Of a stretch of DNA of 64,000 bases, positions 47,801-58,316 are shown one piece after another. The stretch's first letter is position 1. Each line of letters opens with the position of its first letter. The DNA lies in the NCBI GenBank assembly GCA_963514095.1, contig OY741283.1:6858906-6922905 (forward strand). The letters are read 5' to 3'. Both the position numbers and the translations under genes were made by a program. The DNA comes from Eutrigla gurnardus. Taxonomy: Eukaryota > Chordata > Actinopteri > Perciformes > Triglidae. Below the pieces are notes generated by a model. That model was not told where the DNA came from. It saw only the letters and a list, made by a program, of their open reading frames with translations, and did not search any database.

Positions 47801-49337
47801 TTATTTTTTTCCCCCTTTAATGCCAAATTACAGCATGTCTTTCTTTTTCTATTAAAAAAAGCTGGGTAAGTGCAGACCTCACAAGTGTTGTAGTCCTCTG
47901 AATTGAGCAAGTTGCAGAGCTGGGGCAGCAGCTCAGGCCATGTTTGTAGCTCTCCCTTGGAGGCAATAGTAGTGATGAGGATGCCTGGAAGAGCAAGAGA
48001 GAAAGAGAAGAGAACACCTGTCAAATAGTGATAATTACTGGGACCATGAGCAGTTGCCTTCGCAGCAACTCTGGATCAGACAGTATGAATACAAAAACCT
48101 TCATGGGTACTCAGGTGTTTAATGAATTATGCATCATATCCAAGAGGTAACAGAAATAGGGGAGGATTAGTTGTATTGGGGTAGTCAACACCCACAGAAA
48201 ACACACAAACTCACCAATGGTGGCACGAATGAGCGGTGAGGGGTCCCCGATGTTGTTGAGACATTCCTGCTTGATGAACTCGGCGACAGTCGGGGGAAAG
48301 TTCTGGTAGTGGGCCTTGACATTGTTCTTCAGTATCAGACCGCTCAGAGAGCGAGTGGGCTCATCTGGGGAGAGGAAATAGAAGGAAGGCACAACTGAGC
48401 TGAGAGAGAAACAACCAGTCAAACGTCGTCTGAACTTAGAACATGATTGTGACAAAATTGCACCTTGCATGGCAGCCTCTGTCATCAGTGTATGCATGCG
48501 TGTGTGAATGTTTACATGTAATGTAACACACTTTGAGTGGTCAAAAAGAGACGTGAAAAGCACTATATGAATGCAGGTCCACTCGGGGCCATTAATAAAT
48601 GACTGAGAAGGGGAAGAACACATCTCACTACTCACCTTCAGTTTTGAGTCGCGTGAGAACAAAGATGAGATAGTTGTTGAAGTCGGGGAATTGGTTGAGT
48701 TGTTCGAGTTTCTAGCATGGCAGTTAAGGAGCAATTTCAAAAAAATTAAGAGAGAAAGAAATGACATAACCTCTAAATGGAATCACCAGTGCTTTAAGCA
48801 TAGCCAATATGAATGGTTGGCTCACCCAATAGATTTCCCATCAACCATACATGTGTGTAGTTTTAACAACTGTGTGTACAAATATAGTAAAAGGTGACAA
48901 TCGATTTAAAAACAGCAATAAAAAGTGCATTTATGTGTAATTGTAACATTTTAACACTTGAAAACAAAAGAATTCCCCAGCCGACTCAAATGTCAGATAT
49001 TAGGAGGTTGCTACCAGCACATTAACAACTTTGTACCCCTCCCACTGTGGGCAGCGACAGTAAAACCCTCAACTTGTGGATGACGCTCCAACTTGCTAAC
49101 ATGGCAGTAGAAACAATAAAAATGACATGGTACAAGTTAAATTTATTTGCGTTAGCATTGAAATTATGCATGTCATTATTTAGTCAACATAAAAGCACTA
49201 GCTTTATTAAGCACACAGATTGCACTGTGATAGGATACTTGTTGGACTGCTCTCTGCGTGACTGTGTTGGGCGACTGCGAGTCTTTGAGCAGTTGGAGGA
49301 CCTGCTGAAGTCCCTGCTCATCTGGCTGCCACTCCAT
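39194..49337 (-). CDS. tnpo2: Transportin-2 (importin/karyopherin beta-2 family)
   Basis: Nuclear import receptor for PY-NLS cargoes, loaded and released by Ran. 23 coding exons on the - strand: 49239-49337, 48636-48711, 48215-48364, 47878-47984, 47288-47421, 46865-46946, 46545-46667, 46133-46251, 45860-45920, 45195-45366, 44458-44610, 43809-44034, 43544-43715, 43354-43440, 43129-43236, 42865-43023, 42669-42756, 42056-42154, 41098-41193, 40894-40969, 39969-40068, 39699-39773 and 39194-39301. They sum to 889 aa plus stop. It starts MEWQPDEQGL and ends SACYGV, near identical to human transportin. HEAT repeats run throughout. Exon 10 encodes the acidic loop (nine Asp, then ALSDW). tnpo2 rather than tnpo1 is chosen because of the dhps-gng14-fbxw9 neighbours and the SNORD41-like introns. 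Confidence 0.96.
39508..39584 (-). ncRNA. Candidate box C/D snoRNA in tnpo2 intron 22 (orphan type)
   Basis: Read on the - strand: C box ATGATGA at 39570-39576, a D'-like CTGA at 39547-39550, and D box CTGA at 39516-39519. An outer stem pairs CACACTCC (39577-39584) with GAAGTGTG (39508-39515) with one mismatch. It is unlike the other two families in this gene. The stretch before D' (CAGACATTCGAA) pairs with an 18S rRNA segment recalled as UUCGAACGUCUG, with one A-C mismatch, so the target is uncertain. Confidence 0.5.
39843..39917 (-). ncRNA. Box C/D snoRNA, family 1, tnpo2 intron 21
   Basis: On the - strand: C box ATGATGA (39905-39911), then ACCCAGCTCA directly before a D'-like TTGA, then D box CTGA (39848-39851), enclosed by a CTGGA/TCCAG stem. 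It sits about 70 nt upstream of the exon 22 acceptor, the spacing typical of intronic C/D snoRNAs. It is the most diverged copy of the family. Confidence 0.75.
40327..40879. mobile_element. hAT-like MITE in tnpo2 intron 20
   Basis: The left end reads AGGGATGCACCAATTGATCGG. The right end, read in reverse complement, is AGCTATGCACCGATTG. These resemble hAT-type terminal repeats (GGGATGCACCGAT). Flanking ATGATCAT and ATGATAAT could be a target-site duplication with one mismatch. No transposase is present. Its right edge lies only about 13 bp from the exon 20 splice donor. Confidence 0.55.
41335..41526. mobile_element. Possible short MITE in tnpo2 intron 19-18 region
   Basis: Ends resemble each other in inverted orientation (GAGCTGGGTT on the left; AGGGCTGGGTATCGC on the right strand). 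Internal ATCGATTTT repeats are typical of non-autonomous fish hAT elements. No target-site duplication was confirmed. Confidence 0.35.
41882..41953 (-). ncRNA. Box C/D snoRNA, family 1, tnpo2 intron 18
   Basis: TCTGGAT/ATCCAGA terminal stem, C box ATGATGA, ACCCAGCTCA guide before a D'-like TTGA, and D box CTGA, all on the host strand. It is unusually far (about 690 nt) from the next acceptor because the intron was enlarged by an inserted repeat. Confidence 0.8.
42279..42350 (-). pseudogene. Duplicated end of tnpo2 exon 17 inside intron 17
   Basis: This 72-bp segment repeats 42616-42687 with only two base changes. It includes the last 18 or so bases of exon 17 and its splice donor (CATTG|GTGAGT). 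It is therefore a decoy exon end with an intact donor, 337 bp downstream of the real one. It has no acceptor of its own that I can see. Confidence 0.85.
42367..42613. repeat. Duplicated intron segment (copy A), partner at 44145-44389
   Basis: About 245 bp matching 44145-44389 almost base for base, with small indels near 42520 and 44295. The family 1 snoRNA lies in the middle of both. Confidence 0.85.
42431..42504 (-). ncRNA. Box C/D snoRNA, family 1, tnpo2 intron 17
   Basis: Perfect 8-bp stem ATCTGGAT/ATCCAGAT, C box ATGATGA, guide AAACCCAGCTCA before TTGA, D box CTGA. It lies inside a segment duplicated in intron 11 (42367-42613 versus 44145-44389). Confidence 0.85.
44145..44389. repeat. 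Duplicated intron segment (copy B), partner at 42367-42613
   Basis: Matches the intron 17 segment from ACAGGTTTTAGG to the GTCAGCGGTCAGA end. It shows that flanking intron DNA moved with the snoRNA. Confidence 0.85.
44209..44282 (-). ncRNA. Box C/D snoRNA, family 1, tnpo2 intron 11
   Basis: The 74-bp unit is identical or nearly identical to the intron 17 copy, with the same 8-bp stem, C box ATGATGA, guide AAACCCAGCTCA and D box CTGA. About 170 bp of flanking DNA is shared too. Confidence 0.85.
44855..44883. repeat. (TA)n microsatellite in tnpo2 intron 10
   Basis: About 14 TA units beside the intron 10 snoRNA. Confidence 0.9.
44906..44979 (-). ncRNA. Box C/D snoRNA, family 1, tnpo2 intron 10
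   Basis: 8-bp stem ATCTGGAT/ATCCAGAT with C box ATGATGA, guide AAACCCAGCTCA, D'-like TTGA and D box CTGA on the host strand. Flanks resemble those of the intron 9 copy. A (TA)n tract lies just beside it at 44855-44883. Confidence 0.85.
45531..45604 (-). ncRNA. Box C/D snoRNA, family 1, tnpo2 intron 9
   Basis: Same boxes, stem and guide as the intron 10 copy, about 165 nt upstream of the exon 10 acceptor. It differs from the intron 10 copy by one base in the region between the guide and the D box. Confidence 0.85.
46344..46417 (-). ncRNA. Box C/D snoRNA, family 1, tnpo2 intron 7
   Basis: C box ATGATGA, guide AAACCCAGCTCA, D'-like TTGA and D box CTGA. The stem has one G-U pair. It lies 93 nt upstream of the exon 8 acceptor, close to the usual snoRNA position. 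Confidence 0.85.
47172..47241 (-). ncRNA. SNORD41-like box C/D snoRNA, tnpo2 intron 5
   Basis: On the - strand: degenerate C box GTGATGC, internal CTGA (D'), then TATTCATACTGT immediately before D box CTGA, with an ATCTGG-type stem. The guide strongly resembles that of human SNORD41 (TATTCGTACTGG, from memory), which is hosted by human TNPO2. Confidence 0.7.
47678..47751 (-). ncRNA. Box C/D snoRNA, family 1, tnpo2 intron 4
   Basis: C box ATGATGA, ACCCAGCTCA guide before TTGA, and D box CTGA with an 8-bp stem containing a G-U pair. Flanking sequence (CAGAGCCTTGC) is shared with the intron 10 copy. Confidence 0.82.
48069..48146 (-). ncRNA. SNORD41-like box C/D snoRNA, tnpo2 intron 3
   Basis: C box ATGATGC, D' CTGA, guide GTATTCATACTGT and D box CTGA on the host strand. 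The outer stem has a bulge. It ends 85 nt upstream of the exon 4 acceptor, the expected distance for an intronic C/D snoRNA. Confidence 0.78.
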
Positions 49338-49420
49338 CCTGGAAGACAAACGCAAAAATGCATCCACATATTCCATCATTTACGTAGATTACTTAGGATA
49401 AAAAAGGTGAGTGAGAGGTC

Positions 49421-49491
49421 TCTGGATCAGACAGTATGAATACAAACACCATCACGGGTAGTCAGATGTTTATTTTAATGCATCATCTCCA
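49421..49491 (-). ncRNA. SNORD41-like box C/D snoRNA, tnpo2 5'UTR intron
   Basis: C box GATGATGC, D' CTGA, guide GTATTCATACTGT and D box CTGA on the host strand. The outer stem is weak. It ends about 83 nt upstream of the first coding exon, the expected spacing. All three SNORD41-like copies share the same guide. Confidence 0.75.
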
Positions 49492-50799
49492 AAGTCCGCA
49501 TGCTTACCTATGTTTGGGACAGCAATATTAAAAGGACATAATGTACAGAACTTTATGTAAAGCTCCATTGGACGCATTAGAATCTGCTTACACAGCAATT
49601 ATTACAAATTAAAACCGCAACCTTTTGAACTGATCTGCATAACTTCTATATTACTATCTAATTATCTAATAGTACAATTTATCTTTTTTTTTATGTTTTT
49701 CAACGTTTAAGATATCTTCAGTACCCACTGTGCATACTTACAAGACCTACATGAATGTTTTTTTCCAAGTCACTTTTTAAAAAATATTTAAAGTTTAAAA
49801 AGACACCCCATGCTGATATATTCTTACTTAATCAACCAATGTAGGAAATGGCCGAAGGAAGGGGAATAAGCCTAAGGGTAGATGTATGAAGATAAAGGGG
49901 CTCCTGGTGTAACTTATTAAAAGCGGACAGGGGCCTGTTAGGAGTTTGGTACGGGACACGTTGTGAGATAAGATAAACGCAGCCATGATTGGGGCTCAGA
50001 GTGCCAGCATTCAAACACTTAAAAGTGTAATTGGAAATCGGCTTGTGGCACACAAAAAAAACGAGGACGTTAGAGAACACGACCAGCTAAAATCTCTGAC
50101 CCGGTTTAGCCGCTCCACGTTAATCCTACCCCCACCCCACCCGGTCCGGTCCGCCGGTCTAAATTAGAGAAACGTCGTCTCTCAATATTCCTCCTACAGG
50201 TTTCAACACCGTGTTGTTCAGCACGTGGGAAAAGCACTCGCAAAATTACCCGAGGGGTCGTCGTCGAGTGTGAGAAAAGTTGTCACGGATTAAGTTAGCT
50301 TGTAACAGGGCCGCCATGTCCGGTTCCGAGCTAGCAAGCTAGCAGTGTGGTTTACACCAAACTACATTTTACTTAAATTGTTTGTTTGCGCTTGTTACAA
50401 TGTTCAACGTCGATTAACTTATCGGTTGGTTATTTATCATTTGAGATGCCTATACACAGTTGTCCCGATGCTTCCAAAAGTTAGCCTTCTTGCTCGGGCC
50501 TGGTTGACACGGCAACTCCCGGCTGGGTGGTCACAATGTGCCAGGAATTAAAATAGGCAAATGCCGCAATCTGCTATACAAAATGCAGCCCCGTACTCAC
50601 TCATCGTTTAGAAGAAGACAATATATGAATAGCCACGTAAGGAAATTCAGTTTAAATCGTCGTTATCTGCCCGTTTTAGGTATAAACCCGGTGAACACGT
50701 TTTGCAAACTGGCGTTAGCCGCTAAGCCGCCTGAGCATAGTTTCTGACCGACAATGCTAACGCTACTAGCCAGGCCAATGCTATGTAACGGACACTTAC

Positions 50800-50900
50800 T
50801 TTGATATTCGCTTTAACAGAACACCTTACCCGACGAGGCGGTCTGGTCGACGGAATTTGTGTCTACAACGGTTTTTAAAGTATAGTACTAATACTGTACG
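50800..50900 (-). other. tnpo2: Candidate noncoding first exon and promoter of tnpo2
   Basis: A strong donor (AAA|GTAAGT) on the - strand lies at 50800/50799 and can splice to the acceptor one base before the ATG at 49337. CpG-containing sequence lies between 50.0 and 50.95 kb. A weaker donor (GTAAGG) lies about 30 bp upstream. The transcription start is inferred. Confidence 0.35.
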
Positions 50901-51185
50901 TACAATATTGAGTTGAAAGTTGAATTTTCGTACTGGGCCGCTCTCCTCCCGTGCTTCGTAGCGGTTCTTCTTGTTCAAATGAGCACGCCTATTGAAATTG
51001 ACCTATGGCGGCTTCCGTTCAGTACACATTTCGCTAACTACGCGAGATTACAGAAGGGTCTTAGCGTTTTTTCACATAGAGAAAAAAAAAAAGGTTAATA
51101 ATTAAGCCAAAACATCATGCACTGTCTGTTTGGTCACTACATTGAACAAGTCAGAAACTCTTTAGCCAAACCCTTATCAAAATAT

Positions 51186-51191
51186 TTTATT
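51186..51191 (-). terminator. il27ra: Candidate il27ra poly(A) signal
   Basis: AATAAA on the - strand, about 285 bp past the il27ra stop codon and about 290 bp from the tnpo2 first-exon candidate. The two genes are therefore packed head to tail. Confidence 0.4.
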
Positions 51192-51472
51192 AATACATGT
51201 CAGACACATATATATATATTTTTTTTTTTACAAACATATAAAAAGTTTCTAAAATGTAAACAAAAAATTATGGATCTTGAATGAAAAACATTTCATAATA
51301 GATACATCTCTCCAATAACCTGAGTCATCCTCCGGGGTCTTGCAAAGAGAGGCTACAGAAACCTGTTCAGAAGGTAATTGTGTAATATCCCACTTCCATA
51401 TTGAAAATGTTCTGCACAGTTACAAAACATTTATAACTCACGCCACGCCCGTGACCCAACGTACAGAAAACA

Positions 51473-54400
51473 TCAAACTTCCTGTAATTCAAAAGCAGTT
51501 GGCATGAAGTGCTTTTCATAGCCCGACGTTGACTCTTCGTCCTCTGAACCTTCTTCCCTGTTCTCCTTCTCCCTGTCCCTCTCCTCGTCAGAGTCAACCA
51601 TTCTGCTGTATTCCTCTCTTCCATATCTGCGCTCTGTCCTAGGACACTCCCCTGGGACAGCTTCCTTACTCGGATCATCTTGGCAGTCTATCCGTGAGCA
51701 CTCATCTCCGACCACTGGCCTACTTAACCCTTGGGGGTCAGATGTTTTCTCCAGGGAGGACTTGATAGTCAACGGCTGGATGTTCAAAACCTCCAACAGA
51801 GAGATATTGGGATGTGGCTCATAGACAGGAATGCAGATCCAAGCCAATGGGTCATTAAACTGCAGAGAGATCACACACAGATTTTTGTTTGTGTTTTGGT
51901 AAAACACATTAACAAACTAGGACAATGGCATTATTCACGATCAACAGTCAGTGTAAAACCCTGTTCCAAGATTAGATTAAGACTGGCAGAAGACAAATAA
52001 GTCCTGTCATTACAGTCAGTCTCTCACCTGCTGCTTCATGTGTCTGAAAATGTTGCTGTTGCGGGCATCTGGCACTTTGTAATAGAAACACAGAGGCACC
52101 AGCGGACACACTTTGTTTTCTCCTCGACAAGCACTGGCAGACACATGGATTTAAAAAAAAACATAAGAAACAGCTGATAATCACAAGATCACGATCTTAC
52201 GACCAGAAAAAGAAATTATACATGCATGTTTAAGTAGCTTCAATGTTCACATCTGCAATTTATGAGACGACAAGCTTGGATAGAATTTCAACGAATTATT
52301 TTTATCCTAAACTGTGCATATAGTTTTGTTTTAGTGTTATTAGAGATTAGTTGAGAATGAACAACACTGAATATTTGTCAAAGCATTTATCAACAAAGAA
52401 AGAAGACAAAGACATCACTCAGATAAGAGAACAGCTTCAAATCTACTAACATATGTTATAAGACATGTTTAAGAGGATCATCTCACCAGTATAAAGCCAC
52501 TGAAATGCATATTACAACCACACCAATGATTCCAAGCATGAATGGTAATAAGAAGGTCGCTGAAAAAGAGAGACAGAGACACAGGGTGAGATAAACTAAT
52601 TAATCCAGTAATATGATTAATACACATGCTGAAGGCCTATCAAATAGCAACTCTTAATAACTCGTAAAATGATTTGCTCAGACAGCTCATCACATTCAAC
52701 AAGAATAATTATGAAGGGAGGAAATACCCAAAACTTCATGGGGAATCGTTTTGAAACTTGTGGTTTCGTTTGCTCCGGGCCCGGTTGCAGTCACAGCTCT
52801 AATCCCCACCTCATAGTCCTGTCCTGGACTCAGATGCAGCAGTTCAAAAGTCTTACTTTTATCCTGTGGGGATGCGCTCACATTGTACACTAGGAGAGAC
52901 AAATTGTGTGGAGTGAGTTCAGTAACCACAGAATAGCTGCCAAGTAAACGACTCCTTCAGTATTCTTATTATTTTTTCTTATATTCATCATTTTTTTACA
53001 CATGCATATTGATTGAATTGAATTTGAGGTAGATGTGTGTATACTAACTACTGTTATCTATTGTGGCTACCAGTTTGTCTGTGTCCTCCACTGTCAACTA
53101 CTATTTGGTAGTACAGGATCAGCCCATTCTGCTTGGAGAGGGGAATAGATTCCCAAAACAGGGTGACATGAGTGGCAGCAATGGAAAACACGTTAAATGA
53201 TGGCACTTTGGAGGGGGCTGAAAAGTGATAGAAAAAAGGGACATGAAGTTCATTACATTAAATATGACGAGACAACTAATGATAAAAAAAATTCTTTAAA
53301 ATAATCAAAACAATGCATAAATACTTACTTCCTTGAAGCGAATATCCAATAGCTGATGAAAGGTAATGGATTTCCCTGCTGTGTGATACAGTGAACAGTG
53401 ACACTTCGTAGGGAGTGTACTTTTTATATTGACCTGTTTGAGGACACAGACACCAGATTAAACATCCCCTTTGCAAACAGCCAACCTTTTACTATCATCA
53501 ATCCTTGTGATTTTCAACTAGATTGCCATCTAGTGGGCTGCAGAGGTACTGCCAAATGGTTAGATTAAATTATTTACAATTTACAAAGCTAGTTATTTTT
53601 AACATCTAAATGGGCAAGAAATCAAATGCATAAAAAGCATAGCAATTAAACAAAACCTAATTTCAATGACTAGTTATATTTCAATATCACGGCACATCAT
53701 CAGGAAGAGTATTTTGCCACTGTTAGTGAATTAGCTAATGTCCTATCAGATGCAGGTGACTCAGCATTAATGGGTGAGGGTAAGTAGATGATGTTGTTGG
53801 TCTTTACAGCCAAGCATAACACATATTTAAATGTTTTTGTCCTAAGTGGCCCTTAGTTATAAAAGATTGAGTACCTCTGTAATCATTGAATGATGTTTTA
53901 TTTAAATTAATGCTCTCTATCATGTTTTGGGGCTACTAAGTCAAATGTTTTAAATATTTAAGCAACGTTTGGTAAAAAGTTCTATTTCCCTCTTGTATTG
54001 CTATAAATGTTTCCAAATCTAACAGACCTTTAAAAATTCCTTTTGTCTGGGTTTTGTTCACTTTGACCCAATCAAATCCATGGCCTGGAGGACATCCTGC
54101 TTGTTTGTATTGCACCACATATTCCTGCAGGTTGACTGAGGGCTGAGACGGCAGATCCCAGGACACAGTGAGGTTCTCTTCGTTCATCTTGAGGTGAATA
54201 GGTTGCTTGCTTTTCTCTTTACCTTAGCAAGAACACAAATGAAGGAGAATTATATCATAAATATATAGAATTATTGCAGATAAGTCTTCCCAATAGAACT
54301 CTGGCTGCTTTCAATTCAACTTATAATTTTTACTGAATGACATTCTTGGCAATTGATACCTGGCATTGGCATAGCGAGATAAGAAGGCGTTGTGGCACCA

Positions 54401-57400
54401 CGAGTGTTGTAGGCAGATACACTAACTGATGACACATCCTTTAGAGAGGAAGTCAAGTGGCATTGCATCTCCTCACAAACCAACCGCCCATTGACTTCAG
54501 CTAGGGACACATTCACCAACACCAAAGTGCCGTTATTGTAAGAGAGCCTGACTTCATATTCCAGAATGAGACCGCAAGCCTGAGATAAAGGAAGTTTCTG
54601 GATGGGACGAAGAGAAGGAGAAATTAGCCAGGGACGAGTCTGCATAAAGGTTCATTATTTCAGTGAAACAATAATGATTGTGGGTAATGCAGTGTGTTTA
54701 CTTACCTTCCAGGTGAGGACACAGTCGGAGCTTTCCTGGTATATCCCACAGTCCCTCCATACATCCAGCTCTCCAACCGGGGCTGAATAAGGGTGGAACA
54801 AATTAGCAAGAAGGAGAGAAATCCAAAGAGATAAGGGAATAATAACCCATAACCCAGTGCAGGTTTGAGGAACTTTTTGTACGGATAGAACAAACAAGAT
54901 ATAGCATGTTAATTAGTGATATTTAGAGGAGCTTGTATGACATAAGAGTGGTAACGACCTTCTCATCTAACCCCCTAAGAAAGCAAATAAGCATATTGCT
55001 ATAAACTATTCCTCTATTGATTTTCCTTTTTAACTAAAAAATAGCAGAAACCATTCAAATGTAGCAACCTTCTACAAGTTCTTTGCCAATGCTAAACTTG
55101 GAGATCGCATCACAAATGAGCACCCACCCGTCTCTGGGCTTCTGATCCTGTGGATTGGACTCCAGTCACTCAGCAAGCCTGTGTCACAGGAACAGCGAAC
55201 TTGAAATTCATAGACTGTGCAGAGCTGGAGAGTGTCAACGGTATAGCTGCCATGGAGTACATCATCCTGCATAGAAAGTAGGAGAAACGAACTTGAGCGT
55301 GCATTCAGTTGATAAAGCTTTAGTCAATAAGAAATACATAGATATTCTTGCAAGATTATTTTTGAATTTACGGAACTATTGCTTAATTTCGCTCCGGGCC
55401 GTCTCCTCTATGTCAACATACGCCATCACACAGCGTATACCATGAGAGAAAAAAGGAAAATAGGGAAGGCAAAACTTAAACCAGACACCTTGATCCAGAC
55501 TTGGTTTGCCTCAGTCCGATATTGGACATCACAATGTCCCAAAGAGAGCTGCTGTTCATCACAGGTGGAATTCCAGGAAATCTCCAATGACTCCTGATGG
55601 CTGACTGATGTGACTTTGGGAGGGGGCATCTTGACTAGAAACAGAGATGGAAACACAACAATAAATCTAATGTGAAATTAAATACACTTGAATCCAAATC
55701 AAATATTTCAAGATAAATTATAAGTGTGACAAAATTCAGTACCAACTTGTTCCATTTTAAACAGGTAAATCATAGTGAATCTAGTTGTCAGAAAAGGCAT
55801 CAAGTACTACTGATATTATTGCTGTTATTGTTGTTGTTGGAGGTGGTGGAGAATGAGCCTGGACTGACTCACTGATATTTGCTGTATGGAACACAGCCTC
55901 CTGAGATTTGGCAGAACCATACTGGTTCTTAGCCTGGACCCAAACACGAAGCTCCCCATGGTTGAAGTGTTCACGTTGGATAATACCACTTAAGCTGGTC
56001 CCGTTGATCACATGCCCCTCCCTGGACCGCAAGACATAAAACAAATTCAGAAGGTTTCTCCACAAGTTATCAGATAATTATCATTAAAGCTTTAAAAAGG
56101 TGTCGGATGAAAAGGCATATTGTTGGTGGTGTTTACTCGCTATTTGCTGGCTCCCAGTGCAGGCTATAGTCCGTAGGGATCCGAGTGTCCGGCCTTGGAT
56201 CCCAACTACAATGTATATCTACGCAATTGTTTTTCTCATCACATGGAATATAGCATTTAGGAGGAGAGGGAGCAGCAGGAGGACCTGGAAAAACAAAGAG
56301 GGTAAAGCATAAAACCCAAAGATTCGGTTTATAGGACTTTGATACTCTTTAGAGTAAAATATCTCATTCAAAAATGTTCCCAACATGAGTCACAACAAGC
56401 AAAGGTACTGAGCCACTGCTACAAGCTTCCAGGATATTGTGAGTCACAAAAACTAATTCCAAAAGAAATACACAGACAAAATGAAAGCACACTGTAGAAA
56501 TCAAAAGGAACATTATGTTTTGCTGCTAGAAATTTGTAATTTGTTTCTTATTAAAACGCATTAGTATTTTAGTCAAATAGATGTAATTGCTATCACAGCA
56601 AAGTACTGAATATCTAGGAGAAGATTAGAAAGCAATAGAGCAATAGACTGAAGAAAAACAGTCCTCTTCACTCATTTGTATATCCGCCCGTACGCAACAC
56701 ATACACACCTTCTTCTTTTTTTTGTGTGTGTTTCTCGAAAGCCTTTACCCTTTTAGCGGTGATCAACCCAATTCCTGCACACAGCAGGTTGCAATGAAGC
56801 ACACTGCCAGTAATGTTAGCAGGAAATGAGTGCTTTGATCAGTCTTGGGCCAAATAAACCCTTCCTTGTACCACTTCCTCTTCAATACAGACACTTATGT
56901 AATATGACAGTTGTAAGTTCAGGCTACAGATGAGAAAACGTATGTGATCTGCACATTTTAGCACAAAGGGCCCTTCATCAAAACATGTAAATGCCTTCAG
57001 TGTATGCACATATGCTGCACACAAAACACCCAGCCCAATTTAGATTCTAATACAATAGAAGTGATTGAAACATATACTAAGATAAGATAAGATAAACTTT
57101 ACTTTGTTTCAGGAGGTTGATGCATGAGTCATTTGATCCTGTATCTTCTAGATCTTTTACTTTAATAGTGACACCAAATCTTAGATAAAGTCCTTTCATT
57201 TGCATTCATAATTGAATGTCATAGCTGGTTGAAATAGAGCTAATTTGATATACTTATTCTACCCCCGAGAAGTTCATTTAACAATACATCATTTCTTACA
57301 AACTGATCATATTTAATAATATATATATATATATATATATATAATTCAATATAAAAGAATAAGTAGCACAAAACATAAAAACAAACAAACATAAAGTACA

Positions 57401-57539
57401 AGCACCTAAGGATAAGAAGAAATTAAGTCATACAGTATTCAGTAACGTGTGCATAAACACAGATGAGCTTACCTTGAGCATAATAATTTGGGATGTTGAG
57501 CAGGAAGGACAGAAGCCACCCTGTCCTAAGTGTGGCCAT
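51473..57539 (-). CDS. il27ra: Interleukin-27 receptor subunit alpha
   Basis: Class I cytokine receptor of the gp130 type; with a partner chain it signals through JAK/STAT. Fourteen coding exons on the - strand: 57473-57539, 56137-56284, 55873-56021, 55489-55634, 55128-55266, 54706-54782, 54360-54597, 54028-54222, 53329-53433, 53071-53217, 52728-52889, 52487-52559, 52028-52133 and 51473-51859, joining to 712 aa. A signal peptide covers about residues 1-22. The cytokine-binding module has CYIPCDEK and CSW, and a degenerate WSXWS (LSDWS, 202-206). Three fibronectin-III domains follow, then a transmembrane helix (about 525-548, FMLGIIGVVVICISVALY). The tail holds a box1-like VPDARNSN and ends with GYEKHF (Tyr698), like the STAT1-docking tyrosine of mammalian IL27RA. 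The neighbouring rln3 and rfx1 support the name. Confidence 0.85.
57320..57344. repeat. (TA)n microsatellite in il27ra intron 1
   Basis: About 12 TA units in the roughly 1.2 kb intron between the signal-peptide exon and exon 2. I see nothing else notable in that intron. Confidence 0.85.
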
Positions 57540-57599
57540 TACATTCGGACCCAGACCTCTAGTGCCTGTGGAAAAAGACACACATGTACTGTATATACA

Positions 57600-58300
57600 C
57601 AAGGAAGAAACTATCAACCACAGACGATAAAGCACCTTCCACACTCCTCAAATCCAGGTTTGACGTAAATGACGTTACAAGTTATGTCCGGCATTTCTGT
57701 CAGATGTACTCACATGTAAATGAGCTAACAGATGTTGTGCTACAGTTGAGTAAGTTACAGGAAAGCACGTCGACAACAGTCAGAACACGAAAGTGACATA
57801 AAATGTGTAAACGTCGCTGAATTCATATTTATATATAATATATATATATCAGTGTTGGCTAACTATGTTATTTACCTCATTGTGAGACACACCGGGCTGT
57901 CTGTCGGGCATCCTCCAGCGACGTTTAACGACGCTACACACAGAAAGTTTGAAGTGAAGTTCAATTCCGTTCAGTTAGCGGATTTGCCCCGCCCATTTTC
58001 TGGAAATATGCCCGCAGTGGCGATGACGTGCGGACACGCGCGCGCGCACAAACGCGCGCACACTACTGTACCCAACTAGTCTGTCAAAGAAGAACTAGTG
58101 TGTAGCCTGGGTATGTTCATATAGAAACAACACAGGGGACTTTTATTGATCATTTTTAGTCATCTCAATGCTGAAACTTTCAATTCATGTTGCTGATACT
58201 TCCGCTTTACTCAGTTTTATATGTGGAAATTGTTATTATATGTATAAATAATGTTACATAAGTCACATGACATTTAAAAAAAAGCAACAATAAGGTTCTT
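57600..58300. promoter_or_regulatory. il27ra upstream region / rln3 3' flank
   Basis: The exon carrying the il27ra ATG starts at an acceptor (about 57565), so a noncoding first exon should lie near 57.8-58.0 kb, probably next to the CpG-rich stretch (alternating CG/CA at 58035-58065). No coding exon is seen. Confidence 0.35.
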
Positions 58301-58310
58301 TTAACACATT

Positions 58311-58316
58311 TTTATT
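58311..58316 (-). terminator. rln3: Candidate rln3 poly(A) signal
   Basis: AATAAA on the - strand, about 530 bp past the rln3 stop codon. Confidence 0.4.

Noticed and set aside
48111..48767. A single 218-codon frame as a separate gene
   Set aside because: It covers tnpo2 exon 3 (DEPTRSLSG) plus intron sequence on both sides, including a snoRNA; the exon boundaries are clear.
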